DNA of 64,000 bases from Heterodera schachtii. Lineage: Eukaryota; Nematoda; Chromadorea; Rhabditida; Heteroderidae. Below are positions 55,526-64,000 of the stretch, one piece after another. Under the pieces are notes generated by a model. The model was not told the origin of the DNA. It searched no databases and was given only the letters and a program-made list of their open reading frames with translations. The stretch's first letter is position 1, and the number at the start of each line of letters is the position of its first letter. The DNA lies in contig SIJG01000059.1 in the NCBI GenBank assembly GCA_023374025.1, positions 468,671-532,670 on the forward strand. Reading direction: 5' to 3'. The position numbers were made by a program, and so were the translations under genes.

Positions 55526-57926
55526 ATGTAAATTATTAGTTCATATTAATTTTTTTTTTTTTTTTTTAATAATTTACCTCTTATTGTTTGATTTATCTGC
55601 TTTAATATTATTACTAAGAAATATTTTTTTGTTTAAGAATATTTATTAAAGAGCTTGTGACACTAATGTTTTTATTCCATTGTATAAATATTATGCAATT
55701 TAAGAAATTATTATTATTTGTGAAAACTTCTTTGTATTTTTTTGTTATATTTAAATTATTAGTTCATGGTAATTTTTTAATTGTTGAAAGTTTTTTGCGT
55801 CAATTCGCGACCATTATTCTTTGCATGTGCGAGAAATTTGACATGTTGAGGCAACTTTTGTTGTAAATTTTGGTTTTATAATAGAAACAAAGAGTTTAAT
55901 CAATAATCAATGAATAATGAAATATTTTTTTTATTTTGCGAGGATTATTAATGTGAGACGAATTTTAAATTCTAAAAGTACTTTTTATTTTTTTGTTTTA
56001 TCTGCATTAATATTACTAGAAAATTTATTTTTTAAGAATCTTTATTTAAACACCATGTGACACCAATGTTATTATTCCGTTTTTATAAATATTATTCAAT
56101 TTAAGAATGTATAATTTTCTTAATTAAAATTTGAGGATTCAATTTTTTTCACAAACTCATGCAGCTCATACAAGAACTCCGATTCCGCCTGTCGCCGGGT
56201 CAAGAGAGTAATACCCCGATATTATTACTTGTTCAAGTATTTATTTATTTTTTTTTTTTGTATAAAAAGAATAAGAAATCAAAATATACATTTTGTTTAT
56301 TTATTTACTGATTAATTAATTGTGTGGAGTTTTATTAATGTTGTTGCATCAAAACAGCATTTTATTTTCTTAGCATTTATTTCTGTGTTACAAGAAGAGC
56401 GACCATTGTATTTTGCATATTATTTTGTTATGTAATTTCTTTAATCGTTGTCTTTTCATTCTACTCCTTCTTTAATACATTTTGATTTTGTAATGATAAA
56501 ATTTGGAATGAATATTTTTTCTTATCCATGACAGGAGGTGGTGAATGTTTCTTCTATCCATTACATAGTTTTTGTCATAATTTATATGACATTGATTTAA
56601 ATTTATTGTTCACGCATATGACAAAATTAAATGCAAAAAGTTAATAAAAATATTATAAATTTAAGTTTAGCAAAAGCCAATCATTAGGGGTGTATTTTTC
56701 ACCTTAAAACTTGATATTTAGGGGTTTGTTTTTTCCAAAACTTCGGGTAAATTACACGAAGCTCGAAGTTCAAAGCCCAAAAACCGCGAAGTTTTCGAAG
56801 CACGAAGCTCGAAGTTTCGCCCACCCCTGTTTGGGATGGTAGGTCTACGACTAATACCCGCTGATTATGAGCAAGAGGGCGTGAAAATGAGATTACCATA
56901 AAAATGATCAATTTTCTGCCATTTTCCCTTGAAATACGGTAGAAATAAGTCATTTTTGAATTATCCAAATTATCTAATGTTTCACGCTATCTTGCTCAGC
57001 GGTTATTAATCGTAGACCTAAAATCAGTTTATTTATTTTTAAATCAATTAATTGACAACGCCAAAGGCTTAATATTGGTTCTTTTTTTTAATTGAAAAAT
57101 ATTTGTAATTGAAAAAAAATTTGTATTAATTAAAAAAATACAAAAATAAATAACGAAAAAAACTAAACCATCAAAAAAACTTTAAAAAAATTATAATAAG
57201 AAAAAAAATTATTAAAAAAATTACTTAAAAAAACTAAATTTTCTAAGTTTATATGAAAAAATTTCCTGTTAAAAATTCGAATAAATTATTATTTTATTAT
57301 ATTTTTCTCAATATCTTATAATAAATTATTTTTCCTTTTCATCTTGACAGCTTCTCTCAATTTCAAAAAATATTAGACAATAATCGATTAGATTTTCCAA
57401 TTAAATAATTTTTCAAACTTAGGAATATGAAAATTTAAAATGCCGAACCTTAGCAGAATGTAAAACATAGTTTTTTGAAAGTAAAGTTATGAAGCAATTA
57501 AATTATTAAAAGTCAATTAAATTCATTTTTATATTTTAAATGTGATATTATTTTTCGGGTTACCCAAGTTTTCATTTAGGCTTTTTACATTAATTTATAT
57601 TTATTACTATCTTTACAATCCTTAAACATCAAATTTTGTAGGTTTTTTTTTGGTATAAATCTTCATACTTTCGCAAAAGCACTTTTTTAGCTTCGTAATC
57701 ATATGTATTGCCGAATAATTTCTTTAAAAATTTTGCCGGTTAGAAATGCCTTATTTATTATTATAATGAACAACGACAACTTTACATTTAAAATTTATTA
57801 ATTAGTTCATGGATTAATTTTTATTTGGTCATTAGTGATGGCTTAAAAAACATTTATTTAATTTCTTATTTTAATAAAAATTTGTTATTTTTTCCATAAG
57901 TTGGTGCTTAGAGGTACATTTATAAT
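55526..57926. other. AT-rich, no gene recognised
   Basis: It contains a short CGAAGCTCGAAGTT-rich stretch (56,755-56,825), one TTAGGGGTGTATTTTT motif and a small MITE (56,840-57,020). Nothing else is recognised. Confidence 0.5.
56840..57020. mobile_element. 181-bp inverted-repeat MITE, TA ends
   Basis: TAGGTCTACGACTAATACCC...GAGCAAGAGGGCGTGAAA is mirrored by TTTCACGCTATCTTGCTC...TTAATCGTAGACCTA. Terminal TA suggests Tc1/mariner-type insertion. Confidence 0.7.
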
Positions 57927-58521
57927 TAGGGCTGCTAATTTTATGTAAATACATATTTTTTTCCTGGATTCTCCATGCTCTAATTAGTAGGAAAAACACT
58001 TTCTTTTTTGTGTTTGCGAACAAAAGTTGGGACTTTTATTTACATATTTTTACATATTTTGGGATTTTTCTACATATTACATATGTACATATTTTTATAC
58101 ATATTTTGGACTTTTTCGTACATATTTCGCAATTTTTTGTACATATTTTCATTTTTTTTTACATATTTTGAGGATTTTTGAGAATTTTTATAGAAATTTT
58201 TTGTGAAAAATTAAAAAATTTTTTTGAAAATATATCCCTAAAAAATCTAATGTTTTACAAAAAATGAAATATCAAAAATTAATTTAAAATACTAAAAAGT
58301 GATTCTAAGCCTATTTTGGTCATTTTTATGGCATTTTGTGCCTATTTCACTTTTTACGAAGAATTTTTTTTCCAAAAAATAACCATTAAAAAATTTTTTA
58401 TTTACATATTTTAGTACATATTTGGGGATTTTTGTACATATTTCATACATATTTTAGCATTTTTTATACATATTTTATTTACATAATTCGCAAATTTTCT
58501 TACATAAAATTAGCAGCCCTA
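57927..58521. mobile_element. 595-bp hAT-like element (TAGGGCTGCTAA family)
   Basis: The ends TAGGGCTGCTAATTTTATGT / ACATAAAATTAGCAGCCCTA are flanked by exact 8-bp duplications TTTATAAT (57,919-57,926 and 58,522-58,529). The interior is many variants of TACATATTTT. Confidence 0.93.
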
Positions 58522-59589
58522 TTTATAATCATTTATTTTGTCTTACTTACAGTTGTTCACTTTAAAGCATGTTTTTCTTATTTTAGAAGTTCTTGTGATC
58601 CCACAGCCCTTTTGTACTTCCTTTATTGACTTTTAAAATTTTAAAACATTTTTTTGCATCTTGCACTATTGTTATCAATTTTATCAAACAACTACCAAAT
58701 TTTTGAAATTTTTATTGCTTTAAAGTAAGTTTTTAAAATCTTTAGTTTCTTTTATATAATTATCTTATTTGAATTAAAGCCATTTCAAATGAGGTCGGAG
58801 ACCACGTTATTCGATTTTAAGTATTTAGAACTAAAAGACCTGCAATATTTTGGTATTATTTTACATCCCATATCTTAGCAAAATATTGATTAATATATCT
58901 TTTTATTTATATTACTTTTTAAAAAATTTATAAAAAAAGTTTTTCAATAAATTTGTTATTCTGGTTTAACATTTAATTTATATTATAAAATGAATAATTA
59001 CGAATTGAAGATATGGCGGCGATTTACTCAAAAAATTCTGATTTCTATTCTAAAATTCAGTTTTATATTTAATCATTATGCTTGCTTAGAAGAAATTATT
59101 TGTTTATAATGCAATGGTTTTATGACATAAAAAATGTTTTCCATGGAGGTATTTCACTACTTTTTTCATAGAAAACATAAAATAGTTAAACAAATAATAT
59201 TTGTTTGGTAAATAAATCGTTAAATATGTTTTTCTACATTTGATAATAATTTATCCATTCATTAAGTAAAAAAATTATTGCTTATTCGTTTAATATAATT
59301 CTTTAAAATTTCAAAAAAGTGTTCTTCAACACCGAAATAACGATCTCTGCAGAAGAAGCTTTTGTTAAAATAAAAAAAAATTATATTTCCTATTTTTTAT
59401 TTTAAAATTTTGATGAAGCGATAAAATTTTTATACAGCAAGCTGTAAATTTTTGTAAGTATGTTATTAAATTTAAAAACACAAAAGAATTTGATATTTTT
59501 GTATTCAAGCCTATATTTTTTCCTTTATTTTTTTTTTAATTTTTTATATAATTTTTTATCTTATTTTTCTTTTTTCATATCATGTGTAA

Positions 59590-60733
59590 CAGGGATGTGC
59601 CGAGCCAGACAAAATCCGATTCCGATTAAATCGCCGATTCCGATTATGGCCAAAAATCCGATACGATTTTAAAACCGATTACGATTATGGCCCAAAATCC
59701 GATTAATTGCGATTCCGATTACGATTCCGATTTTTTTTTTTAATAATTTTTTCTCAAAAATTTTATTCATAATCAAAAATTTTTGCTAAATAACAAAAAA
59801 CTTGATTATATCGGGGAGAATTAATCCGGCACTGCTTTGTGAGAAAAATTTAATTTCAGTCATTATTAGGGTTGTAAATTATATGGACTATAAAAAGGCA
59901 AATATGGACATAAAATATGGACTAAAAAAGCCCGAAATATGGACTAAAAAGCTCAAAAATGGCCAAATATGGACCAAAATCCTCAAAAATTCCAAAAAGG
60001 TGTATTTATTCAATATTTGCTCTAATACACTTAAAAAATACAATAAACAACCAAAAATGGATTTAAAACATAAAAATGCAAATTTTTTTATTGTCGATAT
60101 TTCTGTTTGTCAAAATTTCAAAAAAATTCTCATTTAAAAAATGAAAGGTTCACAAAAATGGCAAAAATATTATTAAAAATGACGACGAAAAGTCAAATTT
60201 TTCGGATTTTTTGGGCTGTAATTTTTAAAAATTTCCAAAAATTCCATCTTTAGGGGTGTATTTTTCGCTTTTTTTTTGCATTTTTATAGTGAACATTTGC
60301 CAAAAATGGTCGAAATATGGACTAAAAACACAAAAATGGAGAAATATGGATTTATTCCCAAAAACCCCCAAAATATGGATTTACATGGACTAAAAACCTT
60401 CACCAAAGCAAAAAATTTTAATGCAGAAATGCTATTTTTGAGCCCCTTTCTTCATAGCATATGCGCAGAAAAAATATGTGTTAATCCATATAATTTACAA
60501 CCCTAGTCATTATGTTAAAATAAGATTAAAACATTCGTTTCAGAAAACATTTTTTTTCAAAATTCATTGGTATTCTCGCTAAAAAAAATTCCTTCAAAAG
60601 GTCAATTCTTAGGGGTGTAATAATCGGATTTCAAGGCAGAATCCGATTACGATTATCCGATTCCGATTATGGCCCAAAATCCGATTAATTGCGATTCCGA
60701 TTACGATTACGATTCCGATTCGGCACATCCCTG
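59590..60733. mobile_element. 1,144-bp hAT-like element (CAGGGATGTGCC family)
   Basis: The ends CAGGGATGTGCCGA / TCGGCACATCCCTG are flanked by exact 8-bp duplications ATGTGTAA. Subterminal regions are arrays of CCGATTCCGATTA variants. A second element is nested inside. Confidence 0.93.
59867..60505. mobile_element. 639-bp hAT-like element (TAGGGTTGTAAA family), nested
   Basis: The ends TAGGGTTGTAAATTATATGG / CCATATAATTTACAACCCTA are flanked by exact 8-bp duplications GTCATTAT. The interior is rich in AAATATGGACTAAAAA variants and has a TTAGGGGTGTATTTTT motif. Confidence 0.93.
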
Positions 60734-60741
60734 ATGTGTAA

Positions 60742-63700
60742 CTCAAAGTTTTTAGTTTCACAACAAAAATTCTGTTTGAATTTCTGACTTTATTTTTCTT
60801 CATATGAGAAGGTATTTAAATCGAAAAAGATTTTTCAATTTATTATTTTTTCATTCCTGTTTAATTTTTATATTATACTAAAAATAATTTACTTCTATTT
60901 TTATTTCCTTAGATTAAATTATCATCATTTTCAAGTCTTGCCATTTGATCTCAATATTTAATAAATTCTATTTAAATTAAAAAATATATTTTACAAAATT
61001 TCATCCATCCGTTCACCTCGGGCATTTTTTTATAAATTCAACCTCGAAAGCACTCTGACTTTCGTCATATTTATTTTTGTTTTTTTGACTCTTTTTATCC
61101 CGCTTTCTCTTTTTCCTATAAATTGTGTATTTTTATTATCATAAATTGGTTTGTTTCACATAAAAATATTATTTGTTTAATGATATATAGAATTTTATTT
61201 AGTATTATTTTTAAATATCCTTATTTAAATGCTAATCTTTATTATTTTATGTTATTAAATTAAATACTTTCCTTTGTTTTTAATTTATAAATAATAATCA
61301 GTTGTCTTTAACCTAAAATTAATATACATATTTATACCAGTTTACTTTAAATAAATTAATAAAAATCTTTAAACATCAGTAAATTATAAATTTGATTTTA
61401 ATATTTAGCTTTTTTTAAAATATTTTCTATAAAATTTACTATTTTGAACTATTCACGCTCTCTTGGTGCATATTTTAATGTTTTATATTGTATATAATTA
61501 ATACAGTAATTTGTGTTGCACTAAAGCAGATATTTTAACTTGGTATTTCTTATGCTTTGTCGAATGATTTTTTCATATGTTCTTTTTTTGCCGCCAGAAA
61601 TGACCAAATTTAAATTTATATTTGAAAAACTATTTACGTGACTACTAAGATTTTTCCTTTATTTATTATTGTTATTATTAAAAATTTTATGATTATTAGA
61701 TAGTCTATAATAAAATTAATTTTAAAAAGTTTAACAATTCTTATATTAATATGTATTTTTTATTGATTTTTTATATAACAATCGAAGAATTTCATGCCGT
61801 ATGACTTTAAAATTAGAATTAGCTTTCAAGGATGCTTAAATTAATACTTGGTATTTAATATTTAACTTGTCTACAAAAATTTTAACATTCTTTATTTTTC
61901 AAGCTGACCTTCAACTTTTTCGTTTATTTTGATAACCCTTGGGAGAGTCTACCAATATAATAATATTTATTATTTTATTCTTTAACTATTTTGTAAATTT
62001 TAAATTTATGTATATTTTAATATGTTTTTAACCAGATGAAGTATAAAATTATATCTAGCATTAAATTGGAATAAAAAATTATTCACAAAAGCTAATGTTT
62101 ATCTTCTAATTTATTTAATGCGATTTAATATTGAATATATTATATATTTTTAAAAAATTTATGGTTAGCCCCGATTGCTCACTTTCTTCAAGAAATTTAT
62201 ATTGTTTGGTATAAAATTTTCACTTAAAACAAGCCAAAATTTTTAAATTTTTCTCAAGGCGCACCTTTCAATAATCTAGCCTTTTTAGTAGCTTAAAAAG
62301 ATTGTCCTGGTTTGGCGATGCCGAAATGCACATAAATTATGATTTGTGACTGTTTCACTTTTGAATGATTTGTGAAGGGGTCTCGGCTATGTAAATTGCC
62401 GACCTTTTTTGATTTTCAAACAGCGTTTTTCGCGCGTGCTTTTTCCAAAAAAACTGTGGAACATGAGGGTGGGTCAGGCGGTGCCGAAAGGCACCGCCGG
62501 GAAAACATTTGAAAATTATTATGTAATTTGTTAAAAGATTTTGTCTAAAAATAACTAAGATTTGGAGCTAAAAAAATAATTAGTAATTTTTGGGGTGGGC
62601 GGTGCCGATAAACGCCGCCGAGGAAAATTTTTCAAAAATAACTAAATTTTTTCAGAATTTCCTCTTTTCCCCTTCACTAGTCTCCCGCCCCCCCCCCCTT
62701 TTATGTATGCTAATAATACTACAAATTACAATAATAAGTCAGATCAAATCGAAATATGTGTAGCCATTTAATAAAAATCTTGCAATAAATCGTCTCGAAA
62801 AATAATCCAAAAGTCAAATTACGGATTAAAATTGCGGACAAATCCCAAAAATTCGCAACCCGCAATCATATTCGCTTCTCGGGGTTAATAATGACTAAAT
62901 GATATTTATCGGTAGTAGGTGGTTAATTTACTTTTAAAATAAAATAAAAATATTTTCTTTGTCGATTTTGCTTTTTCTAAAACTTGAAAAATAGAAATCC
63001 GATTTTGAAAACACAAAACTTATTATAGTTTCTTAAATCTTGCGGCATAATCATATAAAAATTAAGTAATTTCTATTTAGTTTTAATAAATTGAGTTGTT
63101 ATTGTATTTTATTAACATATTAAGCCGTATATATAACATTTATTTTCTGTTATTAAATGTTAATTAATGAGATTATTAATTTCTGGCTTAAAAATTAATT
63201 AAATATGTTAAATGCTTACCATCTATTTATTTATAATTGTTTGTTTTTATTCGGTTTTATTTTGCTATTATATGGTTTTTCATAATAATAAAAATTAAAA
63301 ACAATGATGCATGAATTTTGGCTTAAGTACGAAATTTTTATTTAAAAAAATATTTTTTGTTATTTAAAATAAGCGTTTCATTTTATCTATAACATATTTT
63401 TTATTTTCTAATGTTTCCGCGGTGAACTAGATCATTTCCTATTCCACCTGATGAATAAATAATATTGCGCTTATGTAGGAATATATCTCATCATAATTAA
63501 TGTTTTTCGATGCAAATTAAAGGTAATGTTAAATTTTGGCTTTTTACAAATTTTAAATTAATTAATTGAATTACGCTTTCCTTTTTATTATCGCGGTAGG
63601 AAGAATCGATTTTTATTATTTAGTCTTTAAAATAAATTTTTTGATAAGCTCTTATTAATAAACCATTGACATCATAAATAATAAACACTTTAATTTATCA

Positions 63701-64000
63701 AATCGGAAATTTTTATTTTCAAAAAAAATTAATCTATTTTCATAATTTAGAATGAAAAATAATTTAAAATGGTATTTATCATTGTTTGTTTAAAATTTAG
63801 TTTATTTTCTTTTTATTTATTTTTTAGAAAATCTAATTAATACATACATTCAGCTATTTATTAAAATATTTTATATAATTTAAATTATATTTCAATATAT
63901 ATTTTTTTTATGGTTTGGGTTTGCATATTTTTTATTAATTGATTCTTAAAATAAGAAATTTTTTATTTTATAATTCGTTGAATGTGAACTGGATATTGTA
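60742..64000. other. AT-rich gene-poor tail of window
   Basis: No gene recognised. It includes a pair of GC-rich hairpins at 62,477-62,500 and 62,597-62,621 and a C-rich run near 62,685. The remainder is T/A-rich. Confidence 0.55.
62477..62621 (+). repeat. Two GC-rich hairpin units, spacing about 120 bp
   Basis: GGCGGTGCCGAAAGGCACCG and GGCGGTGCCGATAAACGCCG are imperfect palindromes of the same family as those in several transposons. Spacer text (TTGTCTAAAAATAACTAA) also resembles that of the pair at 13.83-13.99 kb. Confidence 0.75.

Noticed and set aside
59802..60137. 111-residue ORF in the desert
   Set aside because: Lies inside the nested TAGGGTTGTAAA element; low-complexity ATGGACTAAAAA words give repeated NGQIWTK-like text.

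Overview
The window is nuclear DNA of a eukaryote with many small AT-rich introns (about 40-100 bp, some enlarged by insertions). Protein style, two candidate GC-AG introns, short exons and a very large paralog family point to a plant-parasitic cyst nematode (Heteroderidae, Globodera/Heterodera-like). That assignment is from memory of the family's protein style; no search was run.

Layout. (1) 0-29 kb and 41.7-43.8 kb: a cluster of F-box-like family genes, here called FB1-FB11, each with five exons (a tiny MNRR/MNKR start exon, F-box-like exon, two central exons, short tail exon). Only FB7 and FB9 read through without an obvious break; the rest carry frameshifts, deletions or transposon insertions. 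(2) The cluster contains a roughly 12 kb tandem segmental duplication: FB1 / peptide gene 1 / FB2 / FB3 / FB4 / GPCR-tail copy A (1-10.5 kb) is repeated as FB6 / peptide gene 2 / FB7 / FB8 / FB9 / GPCR-tail copy B (16-28.6 kb). (3) Between the two units lie a RING-finger-like pseudogene and FB5, a divergent family member split by nested transposons. (4) 28.9-42.2 kb is a giant inverted repeat (arms 28.9-33.1 and 39.1-42.2 kb) around a rhodopsin-class GPCR gene (31,245-37,540, + strand). The right arm carries a duplicated fragment of the GPCR's first two exons. (5) 44-64 kb is a very AT-rich, gene-poor tract with satellites, a direct duplication and several nested transposons.

The most interesting items are the two-copy gene for a 61-residue secreted pro-peptide. 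It has a signal peptide, an RKR cleavage site and a 17-residue mature peptide with two cysteines, and it is made by a candidate GC-AG intron. Also notable: a swarm of non-autonomous hAT-like elements with exact or near-exact 8-bp target-site duplications (several confirmed by empty sites in paralogs); a dispersed GC-rich hairpin motif shared by unrelated elements; conserved core-promoter and 3'-flank motifs across the FB family; and splice-site evolution events (relocated donor, exonised intron, rebuilt donor).

FB proteins probably act as ubiquitin-ligase adaptors or effector-like proteins, by analogy with the annotated family; nothing in the window proves this.
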